From contig JADKDV010000004.1 of NCBI GenBank assembly GCA_016718315.1, positions 496,001 through 560,000 on the forward strand: a stretch of 64,000 nt of DNA. The letters run 5' to 3'. The notes under the pieces were generated by a model. It was not told where the DNA came from. It made no database searches and was given only the letters and a program-made list of their open reading frames with translations. Positions 9,500 to 16,939 of this stretch are shown here, piece after piece. This stretch comes from Candidatus Obscuribacter sp. (GTDB lineage: Bacteria > Cyanobacteriota > Vampirovibrionia > Obscuribacterales > Obscuribacteraceae). The translations under genes were made by a program, and so were the position numbers. Every line of letters starts with the position of its first letter. Positions within the stretch are counted from its first letter, which is position 1.

Positions 9500-9988
9500 A
9501 TGGGCGAACAATTTCAGATTCCCGAGCAGTGTCGCGGCCTTAAGCCGGAGCCTCAATCGCCTCCATCACCACTTGCTGAAGAATTTGCCGCTGCTCAAAA
9601 AGCCAACCCCTCTGCGGTTAAGGAAGGAGTATTGGTAACTGGCAATGCTGCAATTTATATGCCGGACTCCAGTGGTCAGGGCATAAGGTGGATGCAGGTA
9701 TTCAATAAGTCTGATCCGGGTTTTTCGATCATTGATTGGTCTAAGTTACAAGAAGATCAACACAAGTCACTTGATCAACCGAGATCGGCTGTGGAGTTTC
9801 CTCTGATAGAGCAGACCACAAGCCATAATGTGCATGCTCGCTTTGATGTTGCGACCCAAAAGCTTGTTGAGCAAACGCTCTTGGATCGTGATAACAATGG
9901 TGCCCACTTTAAGTTTGATAGCGATGGCAAAGTAAGCTACTGTGCCTCAGTAAATTCTAAAGAAGATACTGTCTTGTGGGAGCGGTGA
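9500..9988 (+). CDS. Hypothetical protein
   Basis: 162 residues, not recognised. The N-terminus (about 1-40) is Pro/Glu/Ala-rich; the remainder looks globular and soluble, with the acidic segments LLDRDNNGAHF and FDSDGKVSY near the C-terminus that resemble calcium-binding loops but do not fit an EF-hand fully. No signal peptide or membrane segment. The ribosome site before the ATG is weak. It is divergent from the EF-hand gene. Confidence 0.55.
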   Translation: MGEQFQIPEQCRGLKPEPQSPPSPLAEEFAAAQKANPSAVKEGVLVTGNAAIYMPDSSGQGIRWMQVFNKSDPGFSIIDWSKLQEDQHKSLDQPRSAVEFPLIEQTTSHNVHARFDVATQKLVEQTLLDRDNNGAHFKFDSDGKVSYCASVNSKEDTVLWER

Positions 9989-10080
9989 GTCTGAGGTTGT
10001 TCAGTGCGTTAACTGCCGATGTGTCATCATGGGGGGCGGCGGAATTGATATCAGCAAGAGAATGTTTGCAGCTTCGGATG

Positions 10081-10542
10081 CTAACCAATTTTGTACTCAT
10101 CCAAATTGCCATCATTTGAACAGAACACCTCAAATTTTGGTGTGTTCTCTGAGTACTGTGGTTCACAAATAACCCAGCTGTATTCTACTGAATCTGACGT
10201 ATTTAAAACGGTTAAGGAGAGACCATTGTCAAAACCAAGAATCAAAATACCGTTTGGTTCCAGTTGGATGTCTTTGATGCTTGTACCGAGGATTAGAGAG
10301 CATGCTGCTACGGTCTCAGCTTTTTCCACTATGCCCGGGTCGATAGATGGGCTTGATATATTAATAGAGCTAGGATGATTAGATAATCTGGCTGATGTAT
10401 AAAGGCGCAATTCTAACACTGGAAGTGAGACTGTCTCTATACTCTGGTCTAACAGAATTAGTTTCACAATTGAGCTTGCGACCCACAATTCATCTACATA
10501 CCGATCTTTTAGCCAGGACTTGACGGTTTCTTCAATCGTCAC
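10081..10542 (-). CDS. Hypothetical protein (possible DUF6188-like)
   Basis: 153 residues beginning at a GTG (10540-10542) placed 2 nt after the stop of the beta-lactamase-family gene, so it is probably cotranscribed and translationally coupled with it. The C-terminal half has the pattern IQLEPNGILILGFDNGLSLTV followed by SWVI, reminiscent of small proteins with a 'DNG-L-V...W' beta-rich fold such as DUF6188; this match is from memory and weak. No signal peptide. Function unknown. Confidence 0.55.
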   Translation of the reverse strand: MTIEETVKSWLKDRYVDELWVASSIVKLILLDQSIETVSLPVLELRLYTSARLSNHPSSINISSPSIDPGIVEKAETVAACSLILGTSIKDIQLEPNGILILGFDNGLSLTVLNTSDSVEYSWVICEPQYSENTPKFEVFCSNDGNLDEYKIG

Positions 10543-10544
10543 GG

Positions 10545-12062
10545 TTATTTCCCGACCCGCTTAAGCAAGCCAAAGGACTCAGTCGTCAGCTGTGTCGGTG
10601 TGCCGTCTGCCGATAGCGTAAAGGTTACATCTTCCGGTAGTGATATGCGTCCTGGTGGCCAGGCTAGCTCAAATGTATCGTAGCCAGCGTGAGTCAATGT
10701 GCCTGTGATTTTGCTTGGACCAGCTTCCCATCTGAGTTTATCGCCTTCGCAGATGACCTTGACTGTGCCATACAGATCATTTGCATAATCACCAGCATAT
10801 CCTTTGAGTGCCAAGGTTGGCTTGGAGGTCGGCTTGGCGAGCGGTGGTGCGCTAAACATCTTTTTGATTTGTTCGTTAGCGTCGCTTATCGATGCTTGCA
10901 GATCTGAGTCAGCTGGTGCCACCATTTTGTCGAGTACATAAGCACGGATTGCCTCTGGCAGTACGTTGAGATTTTGATTTGAGAGTACAGTCACGCCGAT
11001 GCGTTTGTCTGGCACTAGCATGCACACCGAGCGCATACCCGCACGCGCACCGCCTTTTTCTAATACTACATGACCTTTATAGTGATAGATGCCCCAGCCC
11101 AGACCGTAGCTCAGTCCTGAGTTTTTGTCTATTGGAGCCATTTCGCTAAATGATGGCTCGTCCACCATGGCTGGTGTGTGCATCTCTTCAATGCTCTCAG
11201 GTGAGATCACTGGGTGTCCATCGATGGTGCCTTTATTGAGTTGCATTTGCATCCAGCGTGCCATGTCTTTGGCTGTGGAGTTGAGGCATCCAGCTGGTCC
11301 AAAGGTATCGCTGCTGTCCCAGGGGACGACTTTTGATCCGCCTGTGGGCAAGGGCATGTGGGCTTCTGCGACATTACTGGCGGTATCATGATCTTTTGCT
11401 GTTACACCGGAGCGAGACATGCCCAGTGGTGCAAAGATTTCCTTTTTTATGAGGTTTTCATAGCTATCTCCGCCGAGGCGTGCGGCTAGCTCACCGGCGC
11501 ATACTAGGCCAGGATTGGAGTAATTGGCTTTGGCTCGGAAGCTGCAAGATGGCTCGATAAATCTAAATCTCCGCAGACTTTCCTGGCGAGTAAAGCCGAG
11601 CGCCTCCAGTCCATCACCAGTAAAAGCAGGTAAGCCTGTCCTGTGGGCAAGCAAGTCTTTGGGTGTGCTCATGCGCGTGGCGTATTGATCTTTGAGCACA
11701 AACTCTGGCAGGTAGTCCATGACGTGGTCGTCCCAGTCAATCTTTTTGCGGTCGACCATGATGGCTAGCAGTGCTGCTGTAAAGGGTTTGGAGTTGGATG
11801 CCAGCATAAATAGCGTGTCGGCATCGACTGCGCCGGGCTTGTCGACGCTACGGACACCGTAGCCGCGTGTGACGACGTTGTCGCCGTCGACTATAGCGAC
11901 CGAGGCGCCGGGCACGTTGTATTTGTGCATGGACTTATTTACAAAGTCGTCAAAATCTTTAGGCACTTCCGCGCTCGCTTGCTGCGTGCTGGCAACCAAC
12001 AAGGTCGCAGCTGTGGCTATGCCACTGAGCAGTCGCATGGATGGGATAATCGGAAATGCCAT
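10545..12062 (-). CDS. Beta-lactamase-family serine hydrolase, exported
   Basis: 505 residues. A signal peptide ends near QQASA (about 31). The class C beta-lactamase/esterase fold is shown by SNSK (Ser89-x-x-Lys92) as nucleophile and general base, ANYSNPG as the Tyr-x-Asn motif and EKGGARAGM in the place of the KTG/HTG triad. A further C-terminal domain of about 110 residues (from PTSKPTLALKGYAGDY) has the lipocalin-like pattern common in D-aminopeptidase and esterase relatives. Members include PBP4*-type peptidases, esterases and AmpC enzymes; the substrate cannot be assigned. Antibiotic resistance is not implied by this alone. It leads a two-gene unit with the following GTG-start gene. Confidence 0.87.
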   Translation of the reverse strand: MAFPIIPSMRLLSGIATAATLLVASTQQASAEVPKDFDDFVNKSMHKYNVPGASVAIVDGDNVVTRGYGVRSVDKPGAVDADTLFMLASNSKPFTAALLAIMVDRKKIDWDDHVMDYLPEFVLKDQYATRMSTPKDLLAHRTGLPAFTGDGLEALGFTRQESLRRFRFIEPSCSFRAKANYSNPGLVCAGELAARLGGDSYENLIKKEIFAPLGMSRSGVTAKDHDTASNVAEAHMPLPTGGSKVVPWDSSDTFGPAGCLNSTAKDMARWMQMQLNKGTIDGHPVISPESIEEMHTPAMVDEPSFSEMAPIDKNSGLSYGLGWGIYHYKGHVVLEKGGARAGMRSVCMLVPDKRIGVTVLSNQNLNVLPEAIRAYVLDKMVAPADSDLQASISDANEQIKKMFSAPPLAKPTSKPTLALKGYAGDYANDLYGTVKVICEGDKLRWEAGPSKITGTLTHAGYDTFELAWPPGRISLPEDVTFTLSADGTPTQLTTESFGLLKRVGK

Positions 12063-12202
12063 TGATAACTCCAGACTCTTAAATGACGACCTAAAAGGAT
12101 AGTCGATTTTTGAAAAAGCTAGATTAATGCTGGTCTGTTTCCTTTGTGGGGCTCTTCTGGCAGTTGGGCTGGCGCACTATAAGTCTGTGTTGTCGAGTGT
12201 CC

Positions 12203-12478
12203 TCACTGTTTGCAACCGTCAAAACCCAGCTTATATCGACCGCCGCCGTGATTTTCAAATGTCATGGTCGGTAGCGTCGCGTCGTGCTTGCGCGCGTCTT
12301 TGTTTTGCTTGTGCATTGCTGCTAAGGCGCTCGCTACCTGGTCTTTGGGGATTTGTTGTAGCTCTTGTAACAGTCGTGAGCAGTCGCCTCCGTTTTTGAT
12401 GTCTGCCTCATAGGCCGACTCTAATCTGCCACCCGTCTCAATGGACGCGCGGTCTTGTTTATTGTGTTTTTGGGTCAT
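12203..12478 (-). CDS. Small hypothetical protein
   Basis: 91 residues if it begins at the ATG at 12476-12478; an in-frame ATG at 12530-12532 would add 18 residues. The protein is charged and soluble, with a helical segment DCSRLLQELQQIPKDQVASALAA and a C-terminus rich in Gly/His (NHGGGRYKLGFDG). The body fits a short conserved protein rather than random reading frame, but no family is recognised and neither start has a clear ribosome site. Confidence 0.45.
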   Translation of the reverse strand: MTQKHNKQDRASIETGGRLESAYEADIKNGGDCSRLLQELQQIPKDQVASALAAMHKQNKDARKHDATLPTMTFENHGGGRYKLGFDGCKQ

Positions 12479-12929
12479 GATTTTAGTAAGTTTGCGTGTG
12501 TATGTATTAGATAGCACCGGAAATGGTGCCATTGGGTTGCTGTCCGGATGTGTTTGGCTATACCAGTATCGCTACGCGCGGCTGGCAGTGAACAAGCCGA
12601 AGGGTGTGCGGCTTGCTGTAATCGACTGCAATTATCTCCTTGTGCTTGTTGATAGTTTAAAGAGTTGATTGGTAAGTTAGTGGCACGTTTATAGCAGTGT
12701 TGGTGTGACTAAGTTGGGACAATTGCTTATGCTCCCAGTAGTCCCCACGCGGCAAAACTATTATTGGATTGGTAGTTGGCAGATAGAAACTGCGAATTTT
12801 AAAAGTTTGCCGATCGTTTGAACTTTTTTGAAAGAGACGACGTCCTAACAATTACCTGGGTCACTTGGGTTGGGCCAGATAGACAGAATCAGTTATTGCC
12901 ATTTTGGCTGCCGCAATTGGGTTACTTAG
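12479..12929. other. Intergenic region of about 450 nt
   Basis: Divergent spacer between the small hypothetical gene and the 7-TM protein. It contains one modest hairpin, CAAGCCG / CGGCTTG with a 9-nt loop at 12593-12615, not followed by a T run. I see no tRNA or convincing small gene. Confidence 0.4.
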
Positions 12930-13895
12930 ATGATTGGATTGCACCCAGCGCTACGATCTAGATTGAGAGATAACTACCATCTGGCGTTGATGCTGGCTAT
13001 TGGTCTGGCATATCTTGTGTTGGGTTCTATTTGTCTCTGCTTTGATCACCATTTGGTGCTTGGCGAGTATGCATGGATTAAACCGTGCAAGTTTGGGCTA
13101 TCTATAGCAACTTATGCTACGAGCCTTTTATGGTTGGCTGATTATGTGGGGATTTACAAGCCCATTTTTAATGGGTTTGCTCGATTTGCCTTTTGGGGCG
13201 CTTTGGTTGAGTTGACATCGCTGGCGGTGCAGGCTAGCGGCTTGTGCGCATCATTGGGTGCCTCAGCGCATGGCGACTCTGTCCTGGCACAGCTACCGGG
13301 ATTGATTTTGATGATCGCCGTAAAGGTCGCAATTATGCCGGTCGCGTTAATGATGCCAATTACGCTTGTATTGTTGTGTAAGCAGCGTAATCTACCTCAA
13401 GTTATTGGTGCATCTTTGCGTTGGGCGGTTTTTATCGCCACACTCGGCATGATACCGGGACTGATGATGGTTATGCCTGGTGAGCACCATCTTGCTCTCT
13501 TAGATCAGGGCCATAGCGCTTTGCATATAGCGGGCGCGCATGTTGGTGTCTCGCCCTGGCTTGGCTGGAGTACCAGTGGAGGTGACCTCAGACCAGCACA
13601 CTTCTTTGGTCTGCATGCGCTGCAATTTATGCCTCTGGTGGCGTTTGCCGTGAGGCGCTATCTGTCGGGATGGAGCGGCACTGCGCAAGCTCTTTTGGTC
13701 CACAACATCGGTTTGACTTATATAGCTTGTCTGATACTGCTAACTGCTCAAGCGCTTAGCGGAGAGTCAGTATTTTATCCAAGCGCAAATACTGTGTGTT
13801 TGGTTTTGAGTACTTTTGCTTTGAGTGCTTTTGGGGTTTACTTGATTAGTAATACTCATTGTTCGGGTCTGGAAAATACTGCGGCGCGAACCTAA
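12930..13895 (+). CDS. Seven-TM conserved membrane protein
   Basis: 321 residues with about seven or eight hydrophobic segments starting near residue 18. Two charged or polar blocks stand out: WIKPCKFGLSIATY early and GGDLRPAHFFGLHALQ late. The same blocks (K-P-x-K-F-x-x-S and GDLR-x-x-HF-GLHALQ) are known from an uncharacterised family in actinobacteria and other soil bacteria. The buried His and Arg residues suggest cofactor, metal or proton handling, which is inference. No ribosome site is obvious before the ATG. Isolated gene. Confidence 0.75.
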   Translation: MIGLHPALRSRLRDNYHLALMLAIGLAYLVLGSICLCFDHHLVLGEYAWIKPCKFGLSIATYATSLLWLADYVGIYKPIFNGFARFAFWGALVELTSLAVQASGLCASLGASAHGDSVLAQLPGLILMIAVKVAIMPVALMMPITLVLLCKQRNLPQVIGASLRWAVFIATLGMIPGLMMVMPGEHHLALLDQGHSALHIAGAHVGVSPWLGWSTSGGDLRPAHFFGLHALQFMPLVAFAVRRYLSGWSGTAQALLVHNIGLTYIACLILLTAQALSGESVFYPSANTVCLVLSTFALSAFGVYLISNTHCSGLENTAART

Positions 13896-13937
13896 GTCCC
13901 AAGTCGCGGTGTTTTACTCGTTCTCCCTTTTTGATTG

Positions 13938-13996
13938 GGCGCTTTGTATTTCTGTAGCAGGCACTGATGTTGCTACAAAAATTGTCGCTAAGCGCC
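13938..13996. other. Nested stem-loop between convergent genes
   Basis: An outer stem GGCGCTT (13938-13944) / AAGCGCC (13990-13996) encloses an inner 12-bp stem with one mismatch (13948-13959 with 13971-13982) and an 11-nt loop. It lies downstream of the 7-TM gene and downstream of the toxin gene on the other strand. There is no long T run, so a transcript-end or stabilising structure is more likely than a classical terminator. Confidence 0.45.
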
Positions 13997-14079
13997 GATT
14001 TATCAGAGTTGTGAGGTAACTCGCTATCTCCTACTCCCTCGCCGCAATCTCTTCACGAGGTCCGGCGGCCGTTGACTTT

Positions 14080-14475
14080 CTAATAATCCGGGTTGTCGCC
14101 TATCGATGCTCTTATTCCGCGCACAATTTCCCAAATATAATTGTCTGGCAGTGTACCAAGCGGTCCTGTCGTACTATCTAGATTGAACTTTTCTAAATTG
14201 CTCACTAGCTCACATCTTGCATGACAGGCTCGGCTCACGCCGCCGACACCTGCTTGAATGAGTTTGTGGAATTTTGGATGTGTGTTGCTAAGGCTAGTAC
14301 TGAGAGGCACTACTAGCACGCTCTCCCAGCTCTTGTTGCGAGGATTTGTGGAGATAATAACCACAGGTCTCGGTAAGTGTGGATCATTTGAGACGCTTGG
14401 ATTGTTGCTAATTAGCCACACCTCGCCTCTTTTGGGATATTTTTCGGTTGTAGTTTGTGCCTTTTCGGTCGGCAT
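14080..14475 (-). CDS. MazF/PemK-type endoribonuclease toxin
   Basis: 131 residues. The PemK/MazF beta-barrel fold is recognisable from KRGEVWLISNNP near the N-terminus, RPVVIISTNPRN, the core strand SVLVVPLSTS and the RCELVSNLEKF segment. Members cut mRNA at short sequence motifs and are held inactive by the cognate antitoxin. The ATG follows the antitoxin TAG with no gap (TAGATG), a typical coupled pair. Cleavage specificity and activity cannot be read from sequence. Confidence 0.87.
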   Translation of the reverse strand: MPTEKAQTTTEKYPKRGEVWLISNNPSVSNDPHLPRPVVIISTNPRNKSWESVLVVPLSTSLSNTHPKFHKLIQAGVGGVSRACHARCELVSNLEKFNLDSTTGPLGTLPDNYIWEIVRGIRASIGDNPDY

Positions 14476-14730
14476 CTATTGTTTCCTATTGCGACGCTGA
14501 GACTTGCTGGTGAGTGTGTTCCAGTCTTTGGCATCAGCATTCATTTCTTCAGCGGCGTGTTGGAAATATGCTTCTTCTTCCAGGTCTGACTGCTTTTGCA
14601 GCCACATTTCCATAGCTTGCTCAATAACATCACTGCGAGTTACTTCCAGCTTTGCTGCGTGTTGATCCACAAGGTCGACCAGTTGCTCTCTGACGCTTGC
14701 TGTGAATCTTTTGCGGTCTGAGGAAACCAT
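14476..14730 (-). CDS. Ribbon-helix-helix antitoxin of the MazEF-type pair
   Basis: 84 residues. The N-terminus KRFTASVREQLVDLVDQ fits a ribbon-helix-helix DNA-binding domain (one strand, two helices, with RSDVIEQAMEMWL as the second helix), and the acidic C-terminal half is the likely toxin-neutralising tail. AAAGGTGG lies 5 nt before the ATG. It precedes the toxin directly. Repeated GTATG boxes upstream are the probable autoregulatory operator. Confidence 0.85.
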   Translation of the reverse strand: MVSSDRKRFTASVREQLVDLVDQHAAKLEVTRSDVIEQAMEMWLQKQSDLEEEAYFQHAAEEMNADAKDWNTLTSKSQRRNRKQ

Positions 14731-14748
14731 TACGCCACCTTTCGATTC

Positions 14749-14792
14749 AGTATGATTGCATACTGCTACTTTATCATACGAAACTTCATACG
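14749..14792 (-). promoter_or_regulatory. GTATG-box operator and -10 region of the MazEF-type operon
   Basis: Upstream of the antitoxin are a 6-bp inverted repeat AGTATG-ATTG-CATACT (14749-14764) and two direct CATACG boxes (14775-14780 and 14787-14792, 12 bp apart). On the minus strand the inner box forms part of a TATGAT -10-like hexamer (14773-14778); no good -35 is seen. Regularly placed short boxes are usual for ribbon-helix-helix repressors, so autoregulation is likely. Confidence 0.6.
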
Positions 14793-14925
14793 TTTTGGGA
14801 TCGTTCTCTTATTACAAGGGTTTCGCGCCCGCCAGCGGGGTCTAACGGCGCCCATCTAATTCCTCCGATTTTGCCGTAAAGTATCCACAAGTCACAACCT
14901 TACCTCACTTTGACGGAGCATAATC

Positions 14926-15888
14926 ATGATGACCAGGGGATGTACAAAGCTTTTGCACTCAGGGCTCAGCCTGGCTATGTCCCTCGGAGCTGTGTCACTT
15001 GGGGCTGCCTCCAGTGTCTGTCTGTTTGCTGGCGTGGCCTATTGTGTTTTGCAAGATTCACCTGCTATGGCATCGCAATATCGCAAGGCTGATGTAGATG
15101 CCGAGATCGCCCTCTTACATAGCGACAGCGCCCAGGCGCGCAAGCAGGCTGCCTACCATCTCTCTGAGATGGGCATCGACGCTAAACCGGCTATCCCAGC
15201 ACTTATTGAGTTATTGCACGATCCCATCGCCTACGGTGAAGCAGCATCGGCTCTCGGTAAAATCGGTCCTGACTCCAAAGCCGCTGTACCCGACCTCGTA
15301 GCCTGCCTGGCCGACGTCAACCTCGGATACGACCGCTGCTATGCTGCGACTGCTCTAGGTAGCATCGGACAGAGTCCAGAGATTGCGGTGCCGGCGCTAG
15401 CTAAGATGGTCGCTTCTGACGATGATGCCACTATCAGGCGCTTGTCGGCGATGGCGCTCGGAGACTTTGGTGGGCAGGCAAAGGAAGCTGTTGGTGTGCT
15501 CATAGAGGCTGTAAAAACGGGCGACCCGGAGATGCGTCGCGACGCTGCTCGTAGCATCGGCAGCATCGGTGGCACAGATCACGACATACCAGCATTGATT
15601 GGTCTTTTGAGTGATGAAGTAGATGGTGCTCGTCTGGGCGCTGCAAAAGCATTGACACTTATTGGTGGCGAGGCTGTGTCTGCTGTGCCTAAACTTGCCG
15701 AGTTGCTCAAAGACAGCTCGCCTGCAGTGCGAGAGGCAGCGGCGGCTGCTCTAGGCGAAATAGGTCCAGAGGCAAAGGATGTAGTGCCGCAGCTTAAGGC
15801 TTCTTTGAAGTTGGATCAAGGCATGACCTTTGATCAAAATGTCAGCGAAGCAATTAAAAAGATAACCAAGAAAGCCCGGGGACGGTAA
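14926..15888 (+). CDS. Exported HEAT-repeat protein
   Basis: 320 residues. The N-terminal hydrophobic segment (about 12-45, Gly/Ala/Ser/Val-rich with a Cys in LGAASSVCLFAG) is a signal peptide or anchor. From residue 58 the protein consists of seven or so HEAT/PBS-lyase-type repeats of about 37 residues, with units such as ARKQAAYHLSEMGIDAKPAIPALIELL and VREAAAAALGEIGPEAKDVVPQL. Such alpha-solenoids are binding platforms; partner unknown. GGAG lies 8 nt before the ATG. Monocistronic. Confidence 0.8.
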   Translation: MMTRGCTKLLHSGLSLAMSLGAVSLGAASSVCLFAGVAYCVLQDSPAMASQYRKADVDAEIALLHSDSAQARKQAAYHLSEMGIDAKPAIPALIELLHDPIAYGEAASALGKIGPDSKAAVPDLVACLADVNLGYDRCYAATALGSIGQSPEIAVPALAKMVASDDDATIRRLSAMALGDFGGQAKEAVGVLIEAVKTGDPEMRRDAARSIGSIGGTDHDIPALIGLLSDEVDGARLGAAKALTLIGGEAVSAVPKLAELLKDSSPAVREAAAAALGEIGPEAKDVVPQLKASLKLDQGMTFDQNVSEAIKKITKKARGR

Positions 15889-15953
15889 ATTATTGGTGCT
15901 TCTAGTCGCTTTGTCTTGCAAGTCTTTGTTATCTAAACCAATCTAATTAGATC

Positions 15954-16499
15954 TTACGGCTCAAGCGATGGGTCTTTGCGATCGACGATTACGCCTTTGG
16001 TCTCAACCGTTTGAGTCTGTTGAATCACTTGCGGCTCAACAACTGTGCGCACTTTGGTAGTTGCAATAGCTCTTGGGGCGACGTATTTGCGCGCTACTAC
16101 TTTGTGGGCGACATGGTGACGCTTGCGCGCTACATAACGTTTTTTGCTAACGGCGCGGCGCACGACAGCTTTTTTTGCTACTGGCTGTACAGTTGTTGTT
16201 TCTTCCACTACTCTTGGTGTAGCAGTGGTCGTAGTGGTCGTGGTCTCACTCGTTGGTACAGCAACAGTCTCGTGACGCTCCATAATCAATGGCGAAGTTG
16301 ATGTTTGGGTATTGCCATCAGGGGTGGTGACACTCTTGGTTTGAGTTACCACAGGCTTCATATAGCTATTGAGTACTTGCACTGGCGCTGCTGGCGGAGT
16401 GACGGTTGTAGTTGTTGTGACTTCATCGGCTTGAGCTGACAGCATGCCCACAATAGCAAGTGCAGCTGCCAATGTGCTAGGCAGCAGTTTATTCATCAT
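15954..16499 (-). CDS. Secreted Thr/Val-rich basic protein
   Basis: 181 residues with a clear signal peptide (cleavage after MLSAQA, about 24). The mature part is low complexity: Thr/Val-rich segments (TTTTTVTPPAAP, ETTTTTTTATPRV) and a central basic block (KKAVVRRAVSKKRYVARKRHHVAHK). It resembles cell-wall or envelope linker proteins and may bind acidic polymers; function is not known. AGAGGAT stands 8 nt before the double ATG. Confidence 0.65.
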   Translation of the reverse strand: MMNKLLPSTLAAALAIVGMLSAQADEVTTTTTVTPPAAPVQVLNSYMKPVVTQTKSVTTPDGNTQTSTSPLIMERHETVAVPTSETTTTTTTATPRVVEETTTVQPVAKKAVVRRAVSKKRYVARKRHHVAHKVVARKYVAPRAIATTKVRTVVEPQVIQQTQTVETKGVIVDRKDPSLEP

Positions 16500-16624
16500 T
16501 TAATCCTCTTATGGGCACGGCTATATTTGCCGTCTTGATCGGCTAGACGGGAGTTTTACTGTCCGGTTCCAAATCTACTGCATTGCTTTACACGATTAGA
16601 AAAGCGGTCTGTGGCAACTGCTAT

Positions 16625-16939
16625 CTACCAGGAGTTACCGCGAAATCTAGAGACCATTCTTGAGAAGAATGACTGATTGGCAGGGGTTTGCTCCGGTTGG
16701 GCAGCAATGCTTCTCTCAGAGTTGGATTTAGCAACTACACCCAGATACATTTGTAGCTCACGATCGCGGTGCATTGAATCCACCGCCTGTCCACGTGCTC
16801 TTATTTCATCGAGGTGGGATTCAGTCAGTCCGCCAGGTTGCTTTTGATATTCAGCCCCTTTCTCGTTGAGGGCTCCGTGCAGAGGTTCTAATTCTTTCTT
16901 TGAATCATCCAGTTGCTCGCGTGATACTTGCCCTAACAA
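16625..16939 (-). CDS. Small protein coupled to the 14-residue-repeat protein
   Basis: 104 residues read from a TTG start (16937-16939) that overlaps the last codons of the upstream gene by 7 nt; AAAAGGCG precedes it. The body is charged and helical (REQLDDSKKELEPLHGALNEKG), the end basic (SRMVSRFRGNSW). The overlap suggests translational coupling and a partner role for the upstream protein, for instance chaperone or immunity protein; this is inference. No family recognised. Confidence 0.5.
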   Translation of the reverse strand: MLGQVSREQLDDSKKELEPLHGALNEKGAEYQKQPGGLTESHLDEIRARGQAVDSMHRDRELQMYLGVVAKSNSERSIAAQPEQTPANQSFFSRMVSRFRGNSW

